A stretch of 40,681 nucleotides of DNA from a virus. The stretch spans positions 1-40,681 of IMG/VR virus record IMGVR_UViG_3300032093_011130. One strand, 5' to 3'. A program made the translations under genes and the position numbers. Positions 7,710-15,543 of this stretch are shown piece by piece. Below the pieces are notes generated by a model. The model did no database searches. It was not told where the DNA came from and saw only the letters and a list, made by a program, of their open reading frames with translations. Position 1 is the stretch's first letter; each line of letters opens with the position of its first letter.

Positions 7710-9560
7710 ATGGCAGATAGTAATTTAACAGTTTTTCAGAAATTAACTAAAATGTTTGGATTTGTTGGTCAAGAACCACCTAAACAAACAAATCCATCGT
7801 TTAATTTTTCTAAAGATGAATTATTAAAAACGAACAGTAAAGAAGAATATGAAAACGCTTTGTTGCAATCACAACAAAGTCAATATATTGCGGATAAATG
7901 GGCTAAATTAGATCAATCATTATACAACCAATCTGTTTATTATGAACCAAATAGATTAGCAGCATATTATGATTATGAATCTATGGAATTTACACCAGAA
8001 ATATCAGCGGCTCTTGACATTTACGCTGAAGAAGCAACAACACCATCTGAAAAAGGTGAAATATTAACAATATATTCTGAATCAGATAGGGTAAAATCAA
8101 TACTTGAAGATCTTTTTAACAATAAATTAGATATATCAACAAATTTACAAATGTGGACAAGAGGTGTTTGTAAATATGGTGATGATTTTGTTTATTTAAA
8201 AATAGATGAAAAAAAAGGAGTTCTTGGTTGTCAACAATTACCTAATATTGAAATTGAGAGAATTGAAGGTGCGGCATCAAAAACACCAAATCAAAAAGAT
8301 ATTAAGATACCAACTAGAGAATTGAGATTTCAATGGAAAAATAAAGATTTAGAATTTCAATCTTGGGAAATTGCTCACTTTAGGTTGTTGGGTGATGATA
8401 GAAAATTACCATATGGTACATCAATGTTAGATAAAATAAGAAGAATATGGAAACAACTTTTATTGGCTGAAGATGCGATGTTAATTTATAGAACAACAAG
8501 AGCACCTGAAAGACGTGTTTTTAAAATTTTTGTTGGTAATATGGACGATAAGGATATTGAAGCATATGTACAAAGAGTTGCCAATAAATTTAAAAGACAA
8601 GGTGTTGCAGATCCAAAAAATGGTCAAGTTGATATGAGATACAATCAAATGGCGGTTGATCAAGATTATTTTATACCTGTTCGTGATCCTTCAGCGGCAA
8701 TGCCGATTGAAACTTTGGCAGGTGCTCAAAATTTAGGTGAGATTGCCGATATTGAATATATTCAAAAGAAAATGTTGGCAGCATTAAGGATACCAAAAGC
8801 ATTTTTAGGTTTTGAGGAAGTTGTTGGTGACGGTAAAAATTTGGCGTTAATGGATATTCGTTTTGCTAGAACAATCAATAGAATACAAAAATCATTAATT
8901 CAAGAATTAAATAAAATAGCTCTAATACATTTATATATTTTAGGAATGGAAGATGATTTGGATAATTTTGAATTATCATTGACTAATCCATCTTCACAAT
9001 CAGAATTATTAAAGATAGAACAATGGAAAGAAAAAATAACATTATATAAAGACGCAACATCTGATCAATCTCAAATAGGTATTTTACCTGTTTCACACAC
9101 TTGGGCTAAAAAGACTATATTAGGTTTTAGTGATAGTGAAGTTGTTCTTGACTTAGAACAACAACGACTTGAAAGAGCAATTGGATTTGAATTGACTAAT
9201 ACACAAAATATTATTAAACGTTCAGGGGTATTTGATGAAGTTGATAAGAAATATGGTATACCTGAAGAAGAAAGGAAGAAATTAGAAGGTGCAGGTGGTG
9301 GATCTACAGAACAGCCTGGAGGTGGAATGGGTGGTGGAATGACAGGTGGAATGGGTGGAGGATCTTCTACAACATCTAGTGCAGGTTCTGAACCATCGGC
9401 ACCACCTTTGAGTGAAAGTGTAAATGATAGTAAAAAAAGTAAAATTTTAAGTATGTTGGGTGATGAAAAAATGGAATTAAATGATTTATTTAATTTTAAT
9501 AAGGCTCAACGTAATATTTATGAAATAGAAAATAAAATAAAAGATATTTTAAACGATTAA
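7710..9560 (+). CDS. Portal vertex protein (T4 gp20-like)
   Basis: 616 residues, somewhat longer than T4 gp20 (524). The portal is the dodecameric ring through which DNA is packaged and ejected. The portal-type core includes SAALDIYAEEAT near residue 95, LPYGTSMLDKIRRIWKQL near 230-250 and RAPERRVFKI near 265. The stretch FIPVRD...IETLAGAQNLGEIADIEY lies near 320-355, followed by MLAALRIPKAFLGFEE, a hallmark of T4-type portals. Residues about 530-560 are a Gly/Met/Ser linker, and the C-terminal tail is helical. It lies directly downstream of the terminase, as expected for the packaging module. Confidence 0.95.
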   Translation: MADSNLTVFQKLTKMFGFVGQEPPKQTNPSFNFSKDELLKTNSKEEYENALLQSQQSQYIADKWAKLDQSLYNQSVYYEPNRLAAYYDYESMEFTPEISAALDIYAEEATTPSEKGEILTIYSESDRVKSILEDLFNNKLDISTNLQMWTRGVCKYGDDFVYLKIDEKKGVLGCQQLPNIEIERIEGAASKTPNQKDIKIPTRELRFQWKNKDLEFQSWEIAHFRLLGDDRKLPYGTSMLDKIRRIWKQLLLAEDAMLIYRTTRAPERRVFKIFVGNMDDKDIEAYVQRVANKFKRQGVADPKNGQVDMRYNQMAVDQDYFIPVRDPSAAMPIETLAGAQNLGEIADIEYIQKKMLAALRIPKAFLGFEEVVGDGKNLALMDIRFARTINRIQKSLIQELNKIALIHLYILGMEDDLDNFELSLTNPSSQSELLKIEQWKEKITLYKDATSDQSQIGILPVSHTWAKKTILGFSDSEVVLDLEQQRLERAIGFELTNTQNIIKRSGVFDEVDKKYGIPEEERKKLEGAGGGSTEQPGGGMGGGMTGGMGGGSSTTSSAGSEPSAPPLSESVNDSKKSKILSMLGDEKMELNDLFNFNKAQRNIYEIENKIKDILND

Positions 9561-9563
9561 AAA

Positions 9564-10304
9564 ATGATAAATTTTGGAAAAATAAAGACTAGTATTTTAG
9601 AAAATTTAGCTATGTCTTATCTAAAAAAAGATAATAAAAAGATAAAAAATATTTTAGGTTTAATAACCAAAAATAAAGACATAAAAGATCTATATCTTCT
9701 ATATGAAGACATTGAAAATAAAAACATAGAAGATGAAGAAACGGCGAAAAAATATGTTGAAGAGCTTTCATCTTTGTTAAAAGATAAAAACAAAGATTTG
9801 GAGGGAATTATGGATGAATTAGAAAATAGTATAGATGATAATATTCAAATAAATGAAAATGAAATTTACAAAATATTGGATTTACTATCTGAGGAAGACA
9901 ATTTATTAAATTTAGATAAAAAAATATTAGCAAAAAAAAATTTGACGAATCATCTATTGAGGAAAAAAGAAAAACAAGAAGATGTTAATTCGCCAAAAAT
10001 AGTTAATGAAAATATGTTGTTTGCGGTATTGTCTAATAATTTTAATAACACTTTTCAAAGTTCATTAAGTGAAAGTGAACAAAAAGAGTTTAAAGAAATT
10101 ATGATGATAAAAGAAGATGAATTAAAAATAAAAGTTAAAGATTTAAAAGAAAATATATTTTTTAAAATAGATTCAATTATTTCCGAATCGGGAAATAATT
10201 TAGAATTAATAACTAAATTAAATGATGTGAAAAAAGAAGTGAGGGGAATGAAAAATTCAAAACATAGTTATTATAAACTTAAAGAATTAAAAAATGGTCT
10301 TTAA
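9564..10304 (+). CDS. Hypothetical helical protein between portal and prohead protease genes
   Basis: 246 residues, almost entirely predicted helix with high Lys/Glu/Asn/Ile content. It starts 4 bases after the portal stop, so it is co-transcribed with it. T4 places the small prohead-core genes 67 and 68 in this interval, but I see no sequence that proves the same role. The stop codon (10302-10304) lies inside a hairpin that terminates both this gene and the convergent bS21 gene. Confidence 0.75.
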   Translation: MINFGKIKTSILENLAMSYLKKDNKKIKNILGLITKNKDIKDLYLLYEDIENKNIEDEETAKKYVEELSSLLKDKNKDLEGIMDELENSIDDNIQINENEIYKILDLLSEEDNLLNLDKKILAKKNLTNHLLRKKEKQEDVNSPKIVNENMLFAVLSNNFNNTFQSSLSESEQKEFKEIMMIKEDELKIKVKDLKENIFFKIDSIISESGNNLELITKLNDVKKEVRGMKNSKHSYYKLKELKNGL

Positions 10305-10315
10305 TCAAGACCATT
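10293..10315. terminator. Bidirectional terminator shared by the 9564 gene and the bS21 gene
   Basis: A 9-bp stem AATGGTCTT/AAGACCATT (10293-10301 with 10307-10315) with a 5-base loop is flanked by an A-run on the left and a T-run on the right, so it works in both directions. Both convergent stop codons fall in it. Confidence 0.85.
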
Positions 10316-10492
10316 TTTTATTTTATTAGTATATATTGTTTTTAATTTCCTATTTCTTTTATCCACGGAAGGTTTAGTGTATTCTTTTCTATTTCTAAGT
10401 TCTTGGACTAATTTAGTTTTCTGTAATTTACTTTTTAATATTTTTAGTCCGCTCTCTAAATTTTTTTCTTTATTTACATCAATTATTATCAT
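10301..10492 (-). CDS. rpsU: Ribosomal protein bS21 (phage-encoded S21)
   Basis: 63 residues, the normal bS21 length. It starts MIIIDVNKEKNLESGLK, like host bS21. The diagnostic core follows: K-x-x-L-Q-K-T near residues 21-26, then ELRNRKEY (31-38) and KPSVDKRNRK (40-49), a close match to the LRxRxxxxKPSVxKR signature I know from Bacteroidota bS21. bS21 sits at the 30S platform next to the 16S rRNA 3' end and acts in translation initiation. It is the only - strand gene inside the head block, facing the 9564 gene and divergent from the 10596 gene. No Shine-Dalgarno precedes it; a TACTTATA element lies 6 bases upstream of the ATG. Confidence 0.88.
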   Translation of the reverse strand: MIIIDVNKEKNLESGLKILKSKLQKTKLVQELRNRKEYTKPSVDKRNRKLKTIYTNKIKNGLD

Positions 10493-10498
10493 ATAGAA

Positions 10499-10506
10499 TA
10501 TAAGTA
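10499..10506 (-). promoter_or_regulatory. Variant late-promoter-like motif before the bS21 gene
   Basis: Reads TACTTATA on the - strand (one mismatch to TATTTATA), 6 bases before the bS21 ATG. It is divergent from the exact motif at 10546-10553. Confidence 0.3.
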
Positions 10507-10545
10507 TTTTATTTTTTTTAAAAAATTTGTAATTGTGGATAATTT

Positions 10546-10553
10546 TATTTATA
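10546..10553 (+). promoter_or_regulatory. Late-promoter-like motif before the 10596 gene
   Basis: Exact TATTTATA, 42 bases before the chosen ATG at 10596. It lies inside the longer open frame that begins at 10533, which argues for the later start. Confidence 0.4.
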
Positions 10554-10595
10554 TTTTCTTTACACCATAAAATATTTTTAATATGTAAAAAAATA

Positions 10596-11021
10596 ATGAA
10601 AACAGGAAAATTTATTCCATTAGGTAATCACAGTGATATAAAAATTGGTTATGGTACTGTTGATTTTAAAAACCTAAAAACAGTTTATTTAAAATTAAAT
10701 TCTTGGTTACAACCCACAAATTTAGATGAAAATTTTGATAGTATAATAGTTAAAACAAGAAGAGAAATAAAAAATCTATTATACGAATTAAATGACACGA
10801 AATTTAAAAAACAATCAATAGTTGATTTGGATATTAGAACTAAAGGTATCAAAAAAGAAAAAAGATCTTTTATGAATTTAGAGATAACATTATTCGTAAA
10901 TAATCAATTCGATATTAGATCAAAAGATACTAAAAAAAATATAAACAACATAATAATTAAAATTATTGATGATTGTTTAGATAATAAAAATCTTTTCAAT
11001 TTTTACAAAACGAAAAAATAA
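10596..11021 (+). CDS. Hypothetical protein between portal and protease genes
   Basis: 141 residues from the ATG at 10596 (MKTGKFIPLGNHSDIKIGYG). The frame is open from 10533, but the extra 21 residues are hydrophobic and AT-driven, and the promoter-like motif lies inside them. The protein has a beta-rich N-terminal half and a helical end with the pattern RREIKNLLYELND. I do not recognise a family. It precedes the prohead protease gene by 37 bases and may be an assembly or structural protein. Confidence 0.7.
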   Translation: MKTGKFIPLGNHSDIKIGYGTVDFKNLKTVYLKLNSWLQPTNLDENFDSIIVKTRREIKNLLYELNDTKFKKQSIVDLDIRTKGIKKEKRSFMNLEITLFVNNQFDIRSKDTKKNINNIIIKIIDDCLDNKNLFNFYKTKK

Positions 11022-11035
11022 CTACAATATCGATG

Positions 11036-11043
11036 TATTTATA
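11036..11043 (+). promoter_or_regulatory. Late-promoter-like motif before the prohead protease gene
   Basis: Exact TATTTATA preceded by G, 15 bases before the ATG at 11059. Confidence 0.55.
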
Positions 11044-11058
11044 GTATAAAAACTATAA

Positions 11059-11742
11059 ATGAAGATTTTAGGACCCAAAGAAATCGGACATGGTATTTTA
11101 ATTGAATACGATGCCGGACATATTTCACCGGAAGAAAATAAAAGAATAATTTCAGAAATGAAGGATATGGACTTCTCTCAAGACCTTATCCTTTATGCTG
11201 TTTTACAAAAATTTGATACCCCAAATAAAAATGGTAGAATATATCCTGAAAATATATTAAAAAGAGAAAACGAAAAATACCAATCAATTATTAAAAAAGG
11301 TGGGGCATTAAATGAATTAAATCACCCATCTTCTTCTCTTATAGATTTAGATAGAGTATCACATTCAATTCTTGAGACATGGTGGGAGGGTAAAGTATTA
11401 ATGGGTAAAATTAAATTATTTACATCTCCTGGTTGGAAAAAAATGGGTATAGTAAGTACTAAAGGTGATCAGGCAGCAATGTTAATTATGAATGGTGCAA
11501 CTTTAGGTATCTCCTCAAGAGGTGTTGGTTCCTTAAAAAATATTAAAGGTCAAAATATTGTACAAGAAGATTTTGAACTTGTTTGTTTTGATTTAGTGTC
11601 GTCACCATCAACACCAGGTGCATATGTTTTTAAAGATCTAAATGACAGGGAAAGGTATCAAGAATCTATTGATGAAAAACCAATAGTTGATGATAGAATG
11701 AAGAGATTAATGGGAAAGTTAGACACATTTCTATCAAAATAA
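11059..11742 (+). CDS. Prohead core protease (T4 gp21-like)
   Basis: 227 residues, close to T4 gp21 (212). This serine protease is built into the prohead core and cleaves scaffold, capsid and internal proteins after (L/I)-x-E. The visible family motifs are NGRIYP (59-63), the catalytic His in NELNHPSS (H89), a hydrophobic core in WEGKVLMGKIKLF (109-121) and the catalytic Ser in GISSRGVGS (S152 or S153). Further downstream is FDLVSSPSTPGA (178-188), typical of the family. Its place just before the scaffold and capsid genes matches T4 order 21-22-23. Confidence 0.95.
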   Translation: MKILGPKEIGHGILIEYDAGHISPEENKRIISEMKDMDFSQDLILYAVLQKFDTPNKNGRIYPENILKRENEKYQSIIKKGGALNELNHPSSSLIDLDRVSHSILETWWEGKVLMGKIKLFTSPGWKKMGIVSTKGDQAAMLIMNGATLGISSRGVGSLKNIKGQNIVQEDFELVCFDLVSSPSTPGAYVFKDLNDRERYQESIDEKPIVDDRMKRLMGKLDTFLSK

Positions 11743-11794
11743 TATTTTTTATTGATTCTAATATAAAAAAGCAAATTTTTTTATAAAATCAAAG

Positions 11795-11802
11795 TATTTA
11801 TA
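11795..11802 (+). promoter_or_regulatory. Late-promoter-like motif before the scaffold gene
   Basis: Exact TATTTATA preceded by G, 18 bases before the ATG at 11821. It would drive scaffold and capsid genes together, as no motif precedes the capsid gene. Confidence 0.55.
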
Positions 11803-11820
11803 TAAAAATAAAATTCACAA

Positions 11821-13299
11821 ATGACAGAAAAATCAATTTTAGAACAAGCGTTGCTTCAAGTTCAAAATCTTGAAGAGGCAGTAAAAACAAATGCAAAAGG
11901 TATACTTGCTTCAACTATGAAGGAAGAACTAAGTGAATTACTTAAAGAAAGTAAAAAAGAAGAAAAAGAGGAAAAGGTTGGTAAAAAACAATCTGAACCT
12001 AAAGGTAAAAAAACCAAAGAAGAAGAAAAAGATGTAACAGATGATGAATCTGATGATGACTTCGATGATAAACCATCTAAGGATATTGATTCAAAAGATG
12101 AAGACGATGATTCAAATGAAGATGACGATTACTCAACTGAGGATGATGATGATTCAACTGAAAATGATGATGATTCAACTGAGGACGATGAATATGTCCC
12201 AACAGATGATAATAGTTATTCGACAGATGATGACACATCAGTAGATTACAATTCTATGGCCCATAATTCTGATCAAAATGTTATGGACATGACAAAAGCA
12301 TCTAATTCTGAAGTTCTTAAAGTTTTTAAAGCTATGAAACCAGAAGATGGTATTATGGTTAAAAAAGATGATGATGAACTAGATTTAGAAATTGATGGTG
12401 ATGAATACATAATTAAACTTGATGGTGAAGAATCTGGTGAATTTAGTGAGAGTGATTATGGTCAATCAAATTATATGTCAGAATTTACTGAAGATGATGA
12501 CAATGATCATAATTATATGTCAGAATTTACTGAAGAAGAACTTCCAAATGAAAACATGTACGAAATAGAATTAGGAGATGAAGATTTTCCAACTGATGAA
12601 CTTCCAACTGATGAACTTCCAACTGATGACGATGAATATTTTCCAAATGATGATGAAGATTTTCCTCCTTTAGCTGGTAAAAATTCAGGTAAAGAATGGG
12701 GCGATGAACCTACATCTGATATGTCAAATGGAGATGTTGACGAAGATATCTATGAAATAGAATTAGAAGACGGTCAATCATCTGAAGAAGGTAAAATCGA
12801 AGCTACTGAAGCTGCTAGAACTAAATCAAATCCTCATGGTAATAAAGGTGGTTTAAACAGATCAGGTTTACCAAGTAAGAAAAAATATAAAGCAGGTTCT
12901 GGTGTTTTTGGTATTAACGAAGAAGTATCTAAGTTAAGAAAACAAAATACCGAATACAAAAAAGCTTTAGTTCTTTTTAAAGAAAAATTAAATGAAGTAG
13001 CAGTTTTCAATGCGAACTTGGCATATGCCACACGTTTATTTACTGAACATTCTACAACAAAACAAGAGAAATTGAATATTTTGAAGAGATTTGATTCAGT
13101 TTCCACTATGAATGAGTCTAAAAACTTATTTACATCAATTAAATCTGAACTCGAACATAAAAAACCAGTTACCGAGTCAGTTGTTAATAAAATTTCTTCA
13201 ACACCATCAACATCTTCTTCAGAGGTATTATCAGAATCAAAAGCATATGAGAATCCTCAATTTAAAAGAATGAAAGATTTGATGAACAAAATAAAATAA
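11821..13299 (+). CDS. Prohead core scaffolding protein (T4 gp22-like) with a large acidic insert
   Basis: 492 residues, much longer than T4 gp22 (269). The N-terminus (LEQALLQVQNLEEAV) and the C-terminal coiled coil from about residue 365 look like the gp22 scaffold family. The C-terminal part includes KLRKQNTEYKKALVLFKEKL, NLAYATRLFTEHS and LNILKRFDSVSTMNESKNL. Between them, residues about 65-330 are an extremely acidic low-complexity region with repeats of DDDSTEDD and LPTDE. The scaffold fills the prohead and is degraded by the gp21-like protease before packaging. It is followed by the capsid gene after 25 bases without a promoter-like motif, so the two are co-transcribed. Confidence 0.85.
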   Translation: MTEKSILEQALLQVQNLEEAVKTNAKGILASTMKEELSELLKESKKEEKEEKVGKKQSEPKGKKTKEEEKDVTDDESDDDFDDKPSKDIDSKDEDDDSNEDDDYSTEDDDDSTENDDDSTEDDEYVPTDDNSYSTDDDTSVDYNSMAHNSDQNVMDMTKASNSEVLKVFKAMKPEDGIMVKKDDDELDLEIDGDEYIIKLDGEESGEFSESDYGQSNYMSEFTEDDDNDHNYMSEFTEEELPNENMYEIELGDEDFPTDELPTDELPTDDDEYFPNDDEDFPPLAGKNSGKEWGDEPTSDMSNGDVDEDIYEIELEDGQSSEEGKIEATEAARTKSNPHGNKGGLNRSGLPSKKKYKAGSGVFGINEEVSKLRKQNTEYKKALVLFKEKLNEVAVFNANLAYATRLFTEHSTTKQEKLNILKRFDSVSTMNESKNLFTSIKSELEHKKPVTESVVNKISSTPSTSSSEVLSESKAYENPQFKRMKDLMNKIK

Positions 13300-13324
13300 A
13301 CTAAAAAAATAAAACAAAACAAAA

Positions 13325-15070
13325 ATGGGAGCATTATTAGAATCAGGTATGGTTGGTAACATAGGTCTTAAGCACCTTCGTGTTATCAAAGAAGATACCA
13401 TCAGAAAATGGGATGACTTAGGCTTTTTAGAAGGTCTTGACGGTCACCAAAGAGATAACATCGCACAATTGTATGAAAACCAAGCTTCATACTTAATCAA
13501 CGAAGCTGCGGTTGCAGATGCATCAGGTTCTTTCGAAACTGTTGTATTCCCAATCATCAGACGTGTATTCTCTAAATTATTAGCTAACGACATCGTGTCT
13601 GTACAAGCTATGAACTTACCAATTGGTAAATTATTCTATTTCATTCCTAAAATTCAGGATAGAGATGTGAATAACGCACATTATTCTCCATACGGATACC
13701 CAAGTCCATCAACTGATTCAGGTGAAGGATATGGTACCGGAGTAAACCTTTACGATCGTTTCTACGAAAGTGGTGACGGTAATAGTCCTGAAACAGGTCT
13801 TTTCGATTATTCAAAAGGAAGATTCAGCGCAATAACAATGAACGCTGCTAGCGTTGTTAATTTCAGTAACGGTGTGGCTACAGCTGTAAGTCCATTAAGT
13901 TCATTAAATAGTCAAAGTGTTAGTTCTTTGATCCTTACATTCACAGGATTTGCTAAAGATGGTCAAGGTAAACTTATCGGACCTAACGGTCAGATTATGG
14001 ATACTGAAGAATTTTTAGCATCTGCTGAAGTTAAATTCAGTGGTGTTTCTAAGAACTTCAATGTTGTTACTCAGAAATACGGTAAAGGTATCGTTGAGTA
14101 TGGTCAGAAGTCAACAGCTACTTTCCCTACTTCAATGGGTGGTACATCTAAATACAATGACATTTGTGATGAAACAGGTACAATTTACATTCAGGTAGAT
14201 TTACAGAACTATTCTTCTGTTTCTGGTTATTCTAACACAACACTTAACAGTACATTTGCTCTTGCTGACTTCGTTTTACACTTCAGAGTGTATGAAACAT
14301 TAGAATTCGAAGACCAAATCGGTGAAGTTTCTTTCGATCTTCAATCTGTAACAGTTTCTGTTACTGAAAGAAAGTTGAGAGCAACTTGGTCTCCTGAATT
14401 GGCTCAAGACGTAAGTGCATTCCACAACATCGATGCTGAAGCTGAGTTAACAGCATTGTTATCTGAGCAAATCGCGGCTGAAGTTGATCGTGAAATCTTA
14501 CGTGACCTTAGAAAAGGTGCGGCTTGGACAGCTAAATGGGACTATAACGAATGGAAATATGGTGGAACTGGTGGTGCAACTCTTCAAGGTTACACTCAGA
14601 AAGATTGGAACCAAACTTTGGTTACCAAAATCAACCAAATTTCTGCTCAAATTCACAAGACTACTTTGAGAGGTGGTGCTAACTGGATCGTTGTTTCTTC
14701 AGAAGTTTCTGCGGTATTCGATGATTTAGAGTATTTCCACGTTTCAAACGCAGCTCCTGAGCAAGATCAATATAACATGGGTATCGAGAAAATCGGTTCA
14801 CTTGCTGGACGTTACCAAGTTTACCGTGATCCTTACTTCCCGGCTAACAAAGTGTTGATTGGTCATAAAGGTAAATCATTATTGGATGCTGGTTACATCT
14901 ACGCTCCATATGTACCTTTACAATTGACTCCAACAATGTATAATCCGTTCACAATGACACCTATCAAAGGTATCATGACAAGATACGCGAAGAAAATGGT
15001 TAACAACCGTTACTTCGGTACTATCACTGTAAACGGTATCACTACATTCAGTTTGGATACATTAAGATAA
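13325..15070 (+). CDS. Major capsid protein (T4 gp23-like)
   Basis: 581 residues (T4 gp23 has 521). It is the main shell protein of the head, with an HK97-type fold. Family-typical stretches are FPIIRRVFSKLLANDIVSVQAMNLP (about 75-100), SPELAQDVSAFHNIDAEAEL (about 358-377), WIVVSSEVSAVFDDLEYF (about 457-474) and the C-terminal YAPYVPLQLTP...NRYFGTI. A prohead-protease site, I58-N59-E60 followed by A61, fits the T4 pattern of removing about the first 65 residues. Codon use is richer in C-ending codons (AAC, ATC, TAC, CGT) than in neighbouring genes, as expected for the most highly expressed gene. Position after the scaffold completes the T4 order. Confidence 0.96.
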   Translation: MGALLESGMVGNIGLKHLRVIKEDTIRKWDDLGFLEGLDGHQRDNIAQLYENQASYLINEAAVADASGSFETVVFPIIRRVFSKLLANDIVSVQAMNLPIGKLFYFIPKIQDRDVNNAHYSPYGYPSPSTDSGEGYGTGVNLYDRFYESGDGNSPETGLFDYSKGRFSAITMNAASVVNFSNGVATAVSPLSSLNSQSVSSLILTFTGFAKDGQGKLIGPNGQIMDTEEFLASAEVKFSGVSKNFNVVTQKYGKGIVEYGQKSTATFPTSMGGTSKYNDICDETGTIYIQVDLQNYSSVSGYSNTTLNSTFALADFVLHFRVYETLEFEDQIGEVSFDLQSVTVSVTERKLRATWSPELAQDVSAFHNIDAEAELTALLSEQIAAEVDREILRDLRKGAAWTAKWDYNEWKYGGTGGATLQGYTQKDWNQTLVTKINQISAQIHKTTLRGGANWIVVSSEVSAVFDDLEYFHVSNAAPEQDQYNMGIEKIGSLAGRYQVYRDPYFPANKVLIGHKGKSLLDAGYIYAPYVPLQLTPTMYNPFTMTPIKGIMTRYAKKMVNNRYFGTITVNGITTFSLDTLR

Positions 15071-15095
15071 TCTTAATTGATGTCGATAAAAAAAA

Positions 15096-15119
15096 CCCTC
15101 GAGAAATCGGGGGTTTTTT
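15096..15119 (+). terminator. Strong terminator after the major capsid gene
   Basis: Stem CCCTCGA/TCGGGGG (15096-15102 with 15107-15113, one G-T pair), GAAA tetraloop, followed by TTTTTT and preceded by an A-run that extends the stem. Confidence 0.92.
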
Positions 15120-15165
15120 GTTTACATAATCCCATTAAAATCTTATTTTAATTAAAATATATTAT

Positions 15166-15315
15166 ATGAATACAATTAAATGGAATTCAACAAGAACAGG
15201 GTTTACTTTAACTTATAGTAATGGTTTAAAAGAAACATATACAGATAAACCTGTTTCAACTACAAATTACGTAAAAATAAACGATAAAACATATTGGTTA
15301 CTTAAAGTAAATTAA
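15166..15315 (+). CDS. Small hypothetical protein (49 residues)
   Basis: A short frame from ATG 15166 to TAA 15315. It encodes MNTIKWNSTRTGFTL, then a YSNGLKETY turn and a closing KINDKTYWLLKVN strand, so it looks like a small all-beta protein. A TATATTATA element directly precedes the ATG, resembling that before the KTSC gene. No family is recognised. Gene-like composition and tight fit between the capsid terminator and the next gene support it. Confidence 0.55.
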   Translation: MNTIKWNSTRTGFTLTYSNGLKETYTDKPVSTTNYVKINDKTYWLLKVN

Positions 15316-15333
15316 TTTTTTGTTTCACAAATT

Positions 15334-15353
15334 ATTTGTTATTTTTAACAAAT
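15334..15353 (+). promoter_or_regulatory. Perfect hairpin overlapping the start codon of the 15352 gene
   Basis: ATTTGTTA and TAACAAAT form an 8-bp perfect stem with a TTTT loop; the last two bases are the A and T of the ATG at 15352. It could hide the start codon in the mRNA or simply be an AT-rich palindrome. Confidence 0.35.
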
Positions 15354-15543
15354 GAGTGAAATAATAAGGTGTACTAAATGTAATGAAATTTTAGACTCAA
15401 AAAAAATTATTTGGTTGGAATTAAGTAACACCGATGGTAATTTTTATAAAGAAATACCATCAAATCACATATCTCAAGGAGGGTTTCCTTTTGGTCTTAA
15501 ATGTTCTAAAAACGTATTAAAAGATGGGTCAAAAAGAAGTTGA
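15352..15543 (+). CDS. Small hypothetical protein with a possible zinc-binding Cys pair
   Basis: 63 residues. A CxxC pair lies in RCTKCNEIL (residues 7 and 10) and a single further Cys in FGLKCSKN (about 50), so a zinc ribbon is possible but incomplete. The rest gives no recognised motif. Its 3' end overlaps the start of the next gene by 20 bases in another frame, implying coupled translation. Confidence 0.6.
   Translation: MSEIIRCTKCNEILDSKKIIWLELSNTDGNFYKEIPSNHISQGGFPFGLKCSKNVLKDGSKRS

Noticed and set aside
10533-10595. Start at 10533 for the gene chosen to start at 10596.
   Set aside because: The 21 extra residues are hydrophobic and AT-driven, and the promoter-like motif falls inside them.
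12041-12244. Frame rich in Met and Thr inside the scaffold gene.
   Set aside because: Shifted-frame reading of the GAT/GAA repeats of the acidic insert; no independent start context.
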